64,000 bases of DNA from Ampullaceana balthica (lineage: Eukaryota > Mollusca > Gastropoda > Lymnaeidae): positions 630,284-694,283 of the forward strand of contig CALYLW010000430.1 in assembly GCA_944989445.1 (NCBI GenBank). Reading direction: 5' to 3'. The notes below the pieces were generated by a model. It saw only the letters and a list, made by a program, of their open reading frames with translations. It did not search any database and had not been told where the DNA came from. The first letter of the stretch is position 1. Each line of letters starts with the position of its first letter. The position numbers and the translations under genes are program-made. This document shows positions 48,401 through 57,233 of the stretch, piece by piece.

Positions 48401-51400
48401 AATGATTTTATTTTATGAGTGCATTTATTTTTTAAAAAACTTCATCGATATTTTAATATTTTCAATTTGATGGAAACAAAATAAGATTGCGAAACAAAAG
48501 TAAAACTATTCATATCGCTTCTCTTGTTTGTAAGCAATGGGATGCAGGTTCAATTTTTGTTAACTGAATATCTGTTCAATTTTGTCCTTTACTGAGTTTT
48601 ATTTTTTTTAAACACTTTTTAGTGCACCTCTCATAAGAACCAATGCTTTTGTTTTTTTTAAAAACATTTTACATTATTGTTAACTTCTTAGATTAAAAAT
48701 GTCCTGTATATTGTGTATGCTTCTCGCGACATTTTTTTTGGCTACGAATTATTAGAGGGGAAAATACTTTTTCCCATAAAATGTACACATTTTAGGGCTG
48801 TAAAAAATAAAAATTGTAACTACTTTAATATTTTGTTTTCGGAGTGATTATTCACACAGCTGTGGGAATATTGTCCAGCAATATTCACACAGTCGCGCAT
48901 GCGCATTGGTGTCCATTTGAATGAGAAATAATAATAGTATTAAAAAATGCATGGTAAACGTAAGCGTCGCTAGAGGAGTGGTTAGGAACAGGATAGACTA
49001 TTTCATTTTTGATGGTGGATCGAATCCCTGAGCGGTCAGTGATAAATTTAAAACCACAAGGAATGTGCTTGCAGTTTGTATTACTTATTTTTATGAAATT
49101 CCCACAAACATTGTGTTTTATTATCTTTCGCTTTTAACCCATGAAAACAATTAGTTTGTTATATGTGTATGTGGGTTTGTGTTGAATCATAGTTGAATGT
49201 AATTGCATTTAGATGATATAGTTTTTGACTTTTGAAGTTTTTCAGACATAGTGATAGTGACATAGCTTAATGACATTGGTACTTTTCAGATTTAGTACGC
49301 ACATTCTTAATCCTAAGGTGAAGCATTCATGCTATATACATATAACATATATATATATATTGCTTTATAATAAATAACTTCTATATACTATAACAATTAC
49401 AATTTTGAAAAAAAAAGTTTTTTATACCAACTACTAGTTTTAGTTTAGGAATAAAATAATATAGCCTACTATGAGTTAGTATACAGTTTTATCAAGTTTT
49501 GTCCAACTATATGAATTCTTTTCAAGATGAATTCAAGTTAATAAAGATCATGAAATAAATAATGAGAATATGAAGTTAAATGCAATGGAACTGTTAAAAA
49601 TGGTTTTAGAACAGTTAAATCCATGGTATTTTGGTATGCAGGTCCGCACAGATTCTTGTTCAAATTGATTGCAAATAAAATATTCCAATCACTTGAAGTT
49701 GAAGGATGGTTAAAATGACAAAATATTTTTATACCCTACACCAACACATCTATAGCTGTCAATAAGCAATCCTACATAAATAACTAGCAGCAATAAATGA
49801 GATATTCCCATATAAATATATTACATTGGGGCCGTCCATAAAGTACGTCACGCTCCAGAGGGGGGATGGGGTGTAAGAAAGTGTGACAGGGAAGGGGGGG
49901 GTCCATCCATGTGTGACGTCACGCGGTTTTATATTAAATTTTGATTATTTTGTTAATAAAAAACATAATTTTTGGTCGAAAGTGTGACGTACTTAAGGGG
50001 GGTTTGCGAGATGTGTGACAATTTGTGACAGGGGGGGGGGTAAAAATTGTCAAAAATAGCGTGACGTACTTTATGGACGGCCCCATTATCAAACGGTTGG
50101 GTGGGGGTAGAAAATGTCACTTTATGACTGGCTTCAAAAGATAGCAAAATGACCGGTACTAAGATTAGGGGCCATTGATTAAATGACGTCACGCACCTAA
50201 AAAAGGGGGAGGGGTTAAGTGTTGAAGAAATGAGGCGTCACATCAAAAAGCGCAACTTCAAATAAAAGCTCCTCTTAAATATTGGATTGCTTACAGTTTA
50301 TTTATTGACGTTTTACGTGGATTCACGAGTGTTACGATATTAGAGTGCAGACTTAAACATACATACTTAATGATACTAACATAGACATAACAAAAAAGTT
50401 ACTTGAAAAATGCTCAGCTCAGTTTCAAATAGAAAAAAAAACTATAAATATATTTAATTTCCATATCAATGTCATTATCGTATGATGAAGAGGGATGGCT
50501 AGAAAACGTCCAGTCATTTGATGACTGACTTCAACAAATAGCAAAATGACGGGTACTAAGATTAGACGTAATAACTACAAATCAGTAATTTCAGTAATCG
50601 AATATTTTTCTCAAACTCAAAAGGTTAACACAAAGACAAAAACAATTAAATGTTATTATTACAACTATTAATAATACTTTAACTTTAAATGGCCCCATGC
50701 CTATTCTTCTATGAAATATTTTGATAATCGTAATGAATAATGATGTTCATGTATAGCCTATTCTACTATAGGCTATAAATTATTAATAAGCCTAATTATA
50801 ATTTACGAATTAAATACAATAGGCATTAGCTATTAATACTATTAGCCTATCGACTTATAGACTAAAGATTAGTATGCTTTTAATTTTAAGTCACTATAAC
50901 TATAACTGTAACTTTTTTTGTGTTGCTGTGGCTGTGTGAATAACGCTGGACAATATTCCCACAGCTGTGTGAATATTGCTGGACAATATTCCCACAGCTG
51001 TGTGAATAATGCTGGACAATATTCCCACAGCTGTGTGAATAACGCTTGCCTTTTGTTTTTTCAGTCGTGGGTTGAAACGACGAACTCCATACGTCATCTT
51101 GGGGGCGTGGTTAAGTGCCGTCATGTTTGGTTTCCTGCCCATGGTGGCCAATCGTTTCTCACCTGATCAGAAATGCTCTATTTTCACACAGGTGAGTTGG
51201 TAAAGCACTCATGTTGGAATATTACGTATATCTATGAAAACAACAGTTCGAACAATCATTATTACTTTTATCATTTTAAAAAAATGAAAATGATGGATAA
51301 CGCTCTAAACCAAAATAATACTCAAACACCTGAGAAAAGATTTCAGATAAATACAGACTTAGTTTTTCAACAGTAACTTCTGACACTTCCTTCCTTTACT

Positions 51401-54400
51401 TCTAGGCTTTGTTTTTGTTATTGACTTGTTCCCACTCTTATTTTAGCTGCATAATGTATTTTCTATGGCAGTTTAGGAATTTTAAGTGTGATATTAATTA
51501 AAACACTTTTGTTTATTTAGTTGTATTGATGCCGAAACTTCATTATCTGTATGTGTCCAATGACGCGGTGGTCGAGTGCCAGCGCACTGGACTGTCGTAC
51601 CGATGGTCACGGGTTCGAATCCGTGTGAAGGCAAGGGTTTGTTCCCGGGGCCCAGGGCGTCCCTGAGTCACCCCTCTCCGAATGGGTACCTAACACTACA
51701 TGTAGTTAGGCGGCTGGGTAATGCGTGGAACCCACAAAAGCCGTGGCCTGTGAGCGCTGCATCACTTGCCAAACAGATTATCTGTCATGGTCTGTGGACG
51801 CAACTATCTTTTTCATAGAAGGAGCGTCTGTATAGATAAGACAATTGTTTAAAAGAAGACACATTTTTAGAGTTTTCTTTTTCCCCATTTGTGCGAGTTC
51901 TTTTTATATAAATCAGCAAGTCTACGTGGCAGTCTACGTGGCAGTCTACGTGGCAGCCTGAAAAGCAAACACTTAATTAAGTATTGTCTAAAATCAAACC
52001 TTTCCTTACATATGCCACAGTCTTACTAGTAACCGTTCTTGAAATATGCCATAGCCCTACTAGTAACCTCTCTTGAAATATGCCATGGTCTTACTAGTAA
52101 CCTCTCTTGAAATATGCCATGGTCTTACTAGTAACCTCTCTTGATATATGCCATGGTCTTACTAGTAACCTCTCTTGATATATGCCATGGTCTTACTAGT
52201 AACCTCTCTTGAAATATGCCATGGTCTTAATAGTAACCTCTCTTGATATATGCCATGGTCTTACTAGTAACCTCTCTTGAAATATGCCATGGTCTTACTA
52301 GTAACCTCTCTTTAAATATGCCATGGTCTTACTAGTAACCTCTCTTGAAATATGCCATAGTCTTACTAGTAACCTCTCTTGAAATATGCCATGGTCTTAC
52401 TAGTAACCTCTCTTGTTATATGCCATGGTCTTACTAGTAACCTCTCTTGAAATATGCCATGTTCTTACTAGTAACCTCTCTTGAAATATGCCATGGTCTT
52501 ACTAGTAACCTCTCTTGATATATGCCATGGTCTTACTAGTAACCTCTCTTGAAATATGCCATGGTCTTACTAGTAACCTCTCGTGAAATATGCCATGGTC
52601 TTACTAGTAAACCTCTCTTGAAATATGCATGGTCTTACTAGTAAACCTCTCTTGAAATATGCCATGGTCTTACTAGTAAACCTCTCTTGAAATATGCCAT
52701 AGTCTTACTAGTAACCTCTCTTGAAATATGCCATAGTCTAACAAACAAAACTTTAAAAAACATTTCCTTAGCCTAACAAACAAACCATTTTTTTTACATA
52801 GGGGCCGTCCATAAATGACGTCACGATCCTAGAGGAGGGGGGAGGGGGTCACACTTTTGTGACGATGCGTGACGAGGGGGAGGGAGGGGGGTTAAGTAAA
52901 TGTGACGTCACATCAAAAGGGTAACTTTAAATAAAACTTCCACTGAAATATTTGGTGGCTTACAATTTATTTAATGACTTTTTTATTTTGAAAAAAAAAG
53001 TTTTATTATCAATCAGGGCTTCTCAATGTGCCGGTCGGTAGGCCATCAGACGCTGGTTGGCGTAAGGCGTAAGCTATCAAGAGACGAAAATTAAATCTAA
53101 TTATAAACCTTAACTTTGAGAACTCACAAGATAACGTATGAAATTGTTCCACTGTGTCGTTTGATGTTGACATCGAAGCATTTGTGATGTAACCGCAGCT
53201 CCGTCGGCGAACATTTTTGCCCGTTACCCCAAAATATACAAGTTTATGTGTGCGTTACGCCCCCCCCAACCCCCAGACTCTAGGTCCTGCTCACATGACT
53301 CGGGGATTTGGGGGATTGTTGTCAGCCCCCACCCCCACCCCCCCCCCAAAATATGCTAATGTTGAGTTTTACAAGCATGAAAAGTGTCTAAAAATGATCT
53401 GAATAGGATTATGTGTAGATATTTTAAGTCAAAACGACACGGAATATGCGTTTTCTTTTTTTTTAAAGGGGGTGGGAGGGGGGTTGGTGGAATCTATTTG
53501 ATAGAATTATAAACATTTTAAGTTTGATATAATTGTTCGGTTTGTTTTTGGTCAAACTCCCCTGGCCATTCTAGATTTAATGATAAATTAGCCCATTTAA
53601 AAGTTGTCAAGTATTCATTAACTTTATTTAATGCATCAAATTCTTGACATCGCATTTCGAGAGGAGCAAAAACAACTTTTCTTATTAGCCCAGTTTTTAA
53701 GGCATTAATTTTAAATATCACAGAAAGGATACGTGATACAGTCAAGTCATGTGGATTAAGATTATTGTCACTCGTGTCAATATAAATGAAAGTAGGGTGG
53801 ATTTAGGTGTCTTCGTAAGAAATCTACATAGTTGTAAAAAAAATTTAAAATGCCTTTTCTGGAAGAAACCAGTTCAAAAATGGGTATGTTCCAAGCTTTC
53901 ACGTACACATGACGTATTTTAATATATCTAGTGGATTGTAGTGGATGTTATATGTCCCAAATGAGTCTGCATTACCCTCCAGAATTCTCTTTTGACCCCA
54001 GATGAGGTTATTTACCCCTGTTCGCCGACCTCTGTCTTACGGGATGCCCGTCAGTCAATTGAGAGATTTTTAAAAAATTACATTTTAAAAATATTATGTT
54101 AAATATTTTTTTCTAAACAAAGACGTTAACCGTGATGATTAATTGTCAATGTTTAATTTGTATTCATTAAAATAAAATATAATCTAAGGATGTTAACACA
54201 GTTCGTTTTTTGAAGGCCGGTTAAACGTTTTGAAAAAAAATGCTTCACGAGGGTTATTACGATATTACAATGTAGATCTTCACTAAATAAATAATAAATA
54301 CTTAAATGACAATAAAAGTGATTTGAAAAATACCTATTTTCAAATAGAAAATAAGGTTGTTGTTTTTTGGAGGGGGTGGGGGTCAAAGTTTTGTGACGTG

Positions 54401-57233
54401 TTTTTAGAGGGGGTGTCTAACTTTTTGTGACGACGCGTGACGAGGGGGGATGGGTAAAAAATCGGCCAAAATCGCGTGACGTCATTTATGGACGGCCCCA
54501 TATGCCCTTGTATAACATCTTTAAATATGTTGGACTCTAAAACTCAAATAAACAGTTAGATATAATAATGTTTAAAAGAGACTTCATGAAATCATATTTT
54601 TCCCAACTAGTATTACACCTGTCTAAACGATTCTTCTTTGACCGGTGACACCACAGGTCGAGAACTGGTATGTGAGGTATCTGATCTCTGGTGTCTTATC
54701 CTCGGGAGTAGCGGTCAGTGTTGTATCCTACTGTAAGATTGGCTGGGTCTATTACAACAACCGGAGGACCATTGGCAGACCAGAATGTAAGTAACTACAC
54801 TGGTTCTCACATTTATGGACTTGAACTTATTGGAAATATGACGAGAATCCGAAAGGTTTACGTCTAGAAGGATTTAAAACAAGACACATACACCTATAAC
54901 ATGACTCATATAACATGCCGACACAGATATAAGTAATCTAATTTTTTAGTGGTCAAAAATTTAGTGATAAAATTAACATGAGAAGTTAATGAATATCTTT
55001 GAAAATAAAAATATATCATCAGAGAATAAAACAAGTTGTGCCCATTTTTATTCACGTTTCTGCAAATTAAAGAAAATTTTTGACAGAGGTCATTTTACAG
55101 AAAATGAAGTGATACGTTTATGTGATTACCGTCACAACTAAATAAACGTTCGTTTTCTCTGCAGGCAGATCGGATCGTGTCAAAGAAAGCAATTACGCGA
55201 TGAGGTCTTTTAAAAAGTTCTCAAACAATGTATACAATAAAATAGAAATATTGAAGGCTCCAAAATATGGAAATAGGCAGCTGGGGTTACCGCTCTGTAG
55301 ATCCCGGTGCACAGATGACCCCGTGTTACCCGCCCCCACCTACTGCCAACAAAACCAAAAACCTGGAAGAAACAAAAATTACTGGGCCAAACTTTTCAAA
55401 CGTTGTTTTTGTCGACGTGAGAATATGAAAAAATCTGGCCAACCAGCGTATAACATCGTACCAGCGGGAGATCACCCAATAAACAGAAGATTTTTAGTCA
55501 GAGCGACTAATTCACACATATTTAGTTGCCTTCCTGCTCAGCCTACTGTGCCTTATAGTGTGGGGACACGTGATGACGTCATGGACCGTGAAAACTGCGG
55601 GGAAGCTACTCTCGACAAAAGGAACTTTGTAAAACCCGACAGCCAGAATATTGAAAGGGGCAAAACTTCAGTACAAGAGGACTCCACAATAAGTGTTATT
55701 GTGGATCTCCATGAAACTTCCAAGGAAAATGTTTCCTACCTTTCTTTACATAACCTGCCAAAAGAGGACTGGCTACCTGAGGAACAACAGACAGGCACTT
55801 ACCATAACCTGCCAAATGAGGACTGGCTACCCGAAGAACAACAGACAGGCACTTACCATAACCTGCCAAATGAGGACTGGCTACCTGAAGAACAACAGAC
55901 AGGCCAAGACTACGAGAGTAAATGCAGTATTACCCAAACAATGAATGTCATCGGTGTCAATGACAGTGACTGCATTTGTGTTGATGACATTTGTGTTGAT
56001 GACATTTGTGTTGATGACATGTGTGTTGATGACATTTATGGTGTTGATGACATTTGTGTTGATGTCCATGACATAAACGCTGATGTCAGTGATTTTGTGT
56101 GTGTTGATGGCAATGCTAAAATGTGTGATGTGGTCAATGATGACATCTCTGTGAATGTCATTGATAACATGTCATTTGGTCTCTTCACAAATTATAATGC
56201 AGCTAAAAATAATTGTGATCTAAATGAGAATAGCGTTGCGTACAGAGCTTTTAAAGCCCAACAGTGTAATCCTAACAGTGTTTCAATAACCTCAACTACT
56301 CTTTCCTCTACAAAACCACGGGACATGACCTCGAGTCCAATATTGCTCACTTTCTTGCATGATTGCACGAATCTGCATCGAGCCGCAACTATTTCCTTCA
56401 GTGAGTCGTTTTATCTAAACGAGAAAGGTAGAGCCTTTAGAAATATAAAGTGCTCTAATGGTGTCCACCACCAATCTAATGGCAAACACCATACATGTGT
56501 CGAATACCCATTACAGAAATCATCAGCAATTGCCTTTCCACAATTGATATGTGTGCAATTAATACAAACATCAGATAATCAGCCACTGCCTTTATTTCAT
56601 GACACCTTACAAATGTCATATTCGATGCCATCTTCTCTCAATCTCTGTTCCACAAATCATTGCACCCAAGTAACAGTTCGAAATATGCAATTTAAAATGA
56701 AGACTGGAGAATTGAACCCAAATCTCTCTTTAGACAAGCTCGTCAGTAGCAAGGTGCTCAATGACGAATGTCATTCTTCAGCTGAAAATTCAGATTGTTT
56801 GACAGTTTGTGTAGAGCAGAAGCCTCACATGGCTTTATCTAATCCTGTCCCAGCAACACGAGGTGAGACTCCTTTACATTCTGGTCACAGCCAACAACGA
56901 AACTCAGAAGCTAAGTCGACGGATTCCGAGGAAAGTCTTCAACTTATTCGGCATAAATCTAGCGCTAGGAGGAAGGTACTGGCCAGCGAAATGTCCAAGA
57001 ACAGCAGCCGTCTGTTACAGATGATCTTCTTAACTCAGATCGTCTTTGTTTTCTGTATGTTTCCAACTATTTTATTGTTATTCTTCAATGACTTCATCGC
57101 CATACCGACGTGGCTGACGCACATTGGTACAGGACTCGCCTTCATCAACTCTAGTATTAACGTCTTCATCTATGTGGGATGTAATATTAAATACCGCGCA
57201 GCTATCAAGTCACTACTTTGTTGTACATGCTAG
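36156..57233 (+). CDS. Orphan class A GPCR, paralogue B, complete five-exon gene with giant third intracellular loop
   Basis: A plasma-membrane seven-helix receptor, presumably coupling to G proteins. Five exons (36156-36415, 37297-37455, 51065-51191, 54657-54786, 55165-57233) have GT-AG introns, and the junction phases (2, 2, 0, 1) all agree. They total 2745 bp, or 914 residues plus stop. Landmarks: N-glycosylation sites N2 and N5, N43 in TM1, D71 in TM2, C103 and C177 for the usual disulphide, DRC at 127-129, W155 in TM4, TM5 about 188-213, TM6 about 843-866 and TM7 about 875-896. Loop 3 spans about 620 residues (218-840), far above the usual few dozen to 250. Unusual motifs are DRC for DRY, CMFP for CWxP, NVFIY for NPxxY and Gly for Pro5.50. 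Residue 3.32 is Gly, arguing against a biogenic-amine ligand. The ligand is unknown; a peptide, lipid or nucleoside is possible. Confidence 0.88.
36404..36635 (+). repeat. 24-bp array of the exon 1 splice donor, about 10 copies
   Basis: The units read CTACAGTTTGG then GTAAGTTTGTGTT. The CAG starts at 36408, 36431, 36455, 36479, 36502, 36526, 36550 and 36574, with degenerate copies at about 36597 and 36620. The first unit is the real exon end and donor. Several later units have a perfect GGTAAGT (36462, 36581, 36604) and a pyrimidine-rich CAG before it, so each unit looks like both an acceptor and a donor. The paralogue's intron has no such array, so it arose after the duplication or was lost in A. 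Confidence 0.88.
36636..37296 (+). other. Intron 1 of receptor B, remainder
   Basis: AT-rich. At 36987-37014 it has a 28-bp match to 13380-13407 (CCTATTATAAAATACTTTGT and following), the sequence that also follows the Helitron block at 13379. Acceptor for exon 2 is CTTATTGCAG. Confidence 0.7.
37297..37455 (+). CDS. Receptor B exon 2 (ECL1, TM3, ICL2)
   Basis: The acceptor CTTATTGCAG joins GG to A to give Gly87. The exon carries the first-loop tryptophan (W91), C103, DRC (127-129) and SISYPLVYN. It ends AACAG before GTTTGG, in phase 2. A minus-strand partner exon at 3736-3900 has the same ends. Confidence 0.9.
37545..37686. repeat. 20-bp minisatellite, left part, about 7 copies
   Basis: The unit is AAACAGCTATTCTATATATA. 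The same unit resumes at 39402 after a LINE insertion. Confidence 0.92.
37687..39401 (-). pseudogene. 5'-truncated LINE inserted in the 20-bp array (minus strand)
   Basis: On the minus strand it reads ANIITLYKNKGDRRDCSNYR and GISLISIVGKVFARVV, then in a second frame HLYMAFIDLTKAFDLVSRDG, PSGVKQGGCVLAPTLF, LFADDAAIATRNEADLQ and FTYLGSNI. The thumb and C-terminal part give LLYTSESWTLYSRQERRL and LRWLGHVRRLEDGRIP. The FADD box is intact, but there are frameshifts near 39130 and 38450, and the 5' part of ORF2 is missing. The flanks read TTCTATGT (37679-37686) and TTCTATGT (39402-39409), a plausible 8-bp target duplication, though it lies in repeats. It occupies intron 2 of receptor B, in antisense. 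Confidence 0.88.
39402..39915. repeat. 20-bp minisatellite, right part, about 26 copies
   Basis: The unit is AAACAGCTATTCGATATATA, with GAGATA and ATTAAA variants. A motif pair alternating ATATA and ATATT suggests a two-unit (40-bp) sub-period. The sequence shift from TTCTATATATA on the left to TTCGATATATA on the right suggests that the two sides have evolved separately since the LINE arrived. Confidence 0.93.
39916..40754. other. Intron 2, degenerate array tail and unassigned sequence
   Basis: Degraded 20-bp units fade out to about 40140. No gene seen. Confidence 0.45.
40755..42190. repeat. 39-bp minisatellite, left part, about 36 copies
   Basis: The unit is TCTGTCAAAGAGCATCTGTA followed by TTTACTCTTGTTAATCATG. 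Variants are GATCATC, TTTATC, and GAGCAGCATC, which lengthens the unit to 42 bp. Because 39 and 42 are multiples of three, a 516-residue ORF reads through (SVKEHLYLLLLIM repeats). Two frames are open after a 4-bp irregularity near 41392. I see no reason to call it a gene. The array is interrupted at 42191 by a hAT element. Confidence 0.95.
42401..44036 (-). pseudogene. hAT transposase, broken by stops, frameshift and a nested MITE
   Basis: From the N-terminal side on the minus strand, the TTF-type zinc finger reads FRYAWLSDYSPLLVYSQ and GAFCKYCVLF (about 43990-43870). In another frame come STKIHAATCKAHYGTKALM and RRQIQENRNKLGPII (about 43800-43650), the start of DUF4371. After the MITE the reading continues with SATTQNTIIEI (about 43010) and LVGQGYYGCSTMAGKEGGVQ, then RKKYPKAAFVHGSSHKLNL (about 42740-42640). 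The C-terminal dimerisation domain is not seen before the left TIR, so the element is internally shortened and non-autonomous. Stops occur near 42980, 42940 and 42820. The best match is the ZMYM1-like group of animal hAT. Confidence 0.85.
43041..43487. mobile_element. Foldback MITE nested in the hAT transposase
   Basis: Long inverted ends are built from repeated ACAAAACGGCCCCG motifs: left GGTTACCCGTCAAAAGGGCC, right inverse GGTTCACCGACAAAACGGGC. The flanks ACAATCAGC and ATACTCAGC match at 7 of 9 positions, which would suit a 9-bp target duplication of a Mutator-like element. The superfamily is a guess; the nested position and the inverted ends are seen directly. Confidence 0.8.
44587..44609. 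repeat. Island of the 39-bp array between two elements
   Basis: Beyond the target duplication the array text resumes (TGTCAAAGAGCATT), with GTATTTAC duplicated at the next element's edge. This fixes the array as the older sequence and both elements as later insertions. Confidence 0.85.
44610..45420. mobile_element. Non-autonomous hAT-type MITE, copy 2
   Basis: About 811 bp, ending TAGGGCTGTTATCGATTAAT and, inverted, AATTTCCGCAGCCCTA. The flanks GTATTTAC (44602-44609) and GTATTTTT (45421-45428) match at 6 of 8. The inside is collinear with copy 1 at 407-1172, including a TGTAATCGTCCG-like motif near the right side. It has no transposase. Confidence 0.86.
45421..45525. repeat. 39-bp minisatellite, right remnant, about 2 copies
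   Basis: GTCTGTCAAAGATCATCTGT units resume after the second element and end at 45525. It shows that the array once ran through here. Confidence 0.9.
45526..46282. other. Intron 2, unassigned
   Basis: AT-rich, no gene or element end recognised. Confidence 0.45.
46283..46446. repeat. 18-bp array (TTTTATTGACACATATTG), about 9 copies
   Basis: Degenerate units of TTTTATTGACA and AATATTG. The 60-residue ORF over it is an artefact. Confidence 0.88.
46550..46788. repeat. 66-bp minisatellite, left part, about 3.5 copies
   Basis: The unit is ATGTTTTGTTCCTTTCTTGG, continuing CAACTGTTCTCAACTCCAAC and ATTGAACATACTTTGTTTTA. The array is cut at 46789 by a Helitron. Confidence 0.88.
46789..48138 (-). mobile_element. 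Non-autonomous Helitron, minus orientation, 1350 bp, in the 66-bp array
   Basis: On the minus strand the 5' end is TCTATATATGTAAG preceded by A, and the 3' end is CGGGTCTGCTAG followed by T, with the palindrome CGTTGCAACG just upstream. Beyond both ends the interrupted 66-bp unit continues exactly, so the empty site GAACTAATGTTTTG is known from the neighbouring units. No target duplication is present, as expected for Helitrons. The inside is collinear with the Helitron at 23756-26146 but lacks its 5' duplicated block. Confidence 0.93.
48139..48215. repeat. 66-bp minisatellite, right part
   Basis: TGTTTTGTTCCTTTCTTGGC and the rest of the unit continue on from 46788, with the last partial unit GAACTAATGG at 48199. 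Confidence 0.88.
48216..49827. other. Intron 2, unassigned, with an inverted scrap of the 33-bp unit
   Basis: At 48848-48892 the text ACAGCTGTGGGAATATTGTC and CAGCAATATTCACACAG is the reverse complement of the 33-bp unit at 50930-51050. At 48966-49040 a GTCGCTAGAGGAGTGGTTAG and GGATCGAATCCC pair resembles a degraded tRNA-like SINE head. No gene was recognised. Confidence 0.4.
49828..50084. mobile_element. MITE with GGGGCCGTCCATAAAGTAC ends, copy c
   Basis: The shortest and cleanest copy, 257 bp. Left end GGGGCCGTCCATAAAGTACG, right end ACTTTATGGACGGCCCC, with ATT on both sides. It lacks the AT-rich middle of the other copies, and its TIR reads GTACGTCAC instead of TGACGTCAC. Confidence 0.9.
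50085..50929. other. Intron 2 end, with a partial copy of the MITE family
   Basis: At 50168 a GGGGCCATTGATTAAATGAC head preceded by TTA starts another copy (e). Its inner text (TTTATTGACGTTTTACGTGG, 50299) matches copy b, but no right end was found. The rest is AT-rich. Confidence 0.55.
50930..51050. repeat. 33-bp array just upstream of exon 3, about 3.5 copies
   Basis: The unit is TGTGAATAACGCTGGACAAT followed by ATTCCCACAGCTG. It ends 15 bp before exon 3 and contains CCCACAG acceptor-like and CAGCTG palindromic motifs. A single inverted copy lies at 48848-48892. Confidence 0.9.
51065..51191 (+). CDS. Receptor B exon 3 (TM4 and start of ECL2)
   Basis: Acceptor TTGTTTTTTCAG, donor CACAG before GTGAGT, 127 bp, phase 2 in and phase 0 out. 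It encodes the basic loop RGLKRRTP, TM4 with W155 and P165, and the loop cysteine C177 that should pair with C103. Confidence 0.9.
51560..51815 (+). mobile_element. tRNA-derived SINE, copy 2
   Basis: The A box GTGGTCGAGTGCCAG and B box GGTTCGAATCCGTG lie 35-40 bp apart, as in a tRNA promoter. The conserved body has GGCGGCTGGGTAATGCGTGG and GCCGTGGCCTGTGAGCGC. It lies in intron 3. It is the better preserved of two copies. Confidence 0.85.
51919..51957. repeat. 12-bp triplication (TCTACGTGGCAG)
   Basis: Three adjacent copies in intron 3. Confidence 0.9.
52010..52735. repeat. 34-bp minisatellite, about 21 copies
   Basis: The unit is GAAATATGCCATGGTCTTAC followed by TAGTAACCTCTCTT, in intron 3. 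Variants include GATATATG, CATAGTC and GTAAACC. It contains CTAGTAAC and NcoI-like CCATGG motifs in each unit. Confidence 0.94.
52801..54499. mobile_element. MITE with GGGGCCGTCCATAAATGAC ends, copy d, carrying a nested insert
   Basis: Left end GGGGCCGTCCATAAATGACG, right end CGTCATTTATGGACGGCCCC, flanked by ATA on both sides. Inner text at both sides matches copies a and b, but the middle (about 52985-54225) is foreign, so a second sequence of roughly 1.2 kb is nested in it. A 75-residue minus ORF at 53518-53745 inside that insert has no domain I recognise. It lies in intron 3. Confidence 0.85.
54657..54786 (+). CDS. Receptor B exon 4 (ECL2 end and TM5)
   Basis: Acceptor CACCACAG, donor GAAT before GTAAGT, 130 bp, phase 0 in and phase 1 out. 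It encodes the TM5 helix around GVLSSGVAVSVVSYCKIG. The usual TM5 proline is Gly199 and the conserved TM5 tyrosine is probably Y207. Confidence 0.88.
54787..55164 (+). other. Intron 4 of receptor B
   Basis: 378 bp, AT-rich, GTAAGT to CTCTGCAG. A second CAG four bases downstream (55168) would put the reading out of frame, so 55164 is the acceptor. Confidence 0.85.
55165..57233 (+). CDS. Receptor B exon 5 (giant ICL3, TM6, TM7, C-terminus)
   Basis: The first codon is split (T then GC), giving Cys226. The loop is Cys- and Asp-rich, and low-complexity in places. Residues 421-474 are three copies of an 18-residue repeat (HNLPNEDWLPEEQQTGTY). About residues 496-520 are a CVDDI-type pentapeptide repeat. 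A basic segment, SSARRKVLASEMSKNSSRLL, leads into TM6 (CMFP at 856-859). TM7 reads INSSINVFIY and the tail is only about 19 residues (IKSLLCCTC at the end), with cysteines that could be palmitoylated. The TAG stop is at 57231-57233. Codon use in the loop does not look different from the rest. Confidence 0.9.
55749..55910 (+). repeat. 54-bp coding repeat (18 residues x 3) in ICL3
   Basis: Three units of HNLP(K/N)EDWLPEEQQTGTY lie in frame in exon 5. Two units differ from each other only at single bases, so the duplication is recent. Confidence 0.95.
55974..56080 (+). repeat. 15-bp coding repeat (CVDDI) in ICL3
   Basis: Five or six units of TGTGTTGATGACATT encode a Cys-Val-Asp-Asp-Ile repeat, with one unit lengthened (IYGVDD). 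Confidence 0.92.

Noticed and set aside
51560..51640. Functional tRNA gene
   Set aside because: A and B boxes are present, but the acceptor stem does not close and a conserved SINE body follows.
55169..55176. Alternative acceptor (CAG at 55166-55168) for exon 5
   Set aside because: It would change the reading frame of exon 5, while 55164 keeps all phases consistent.
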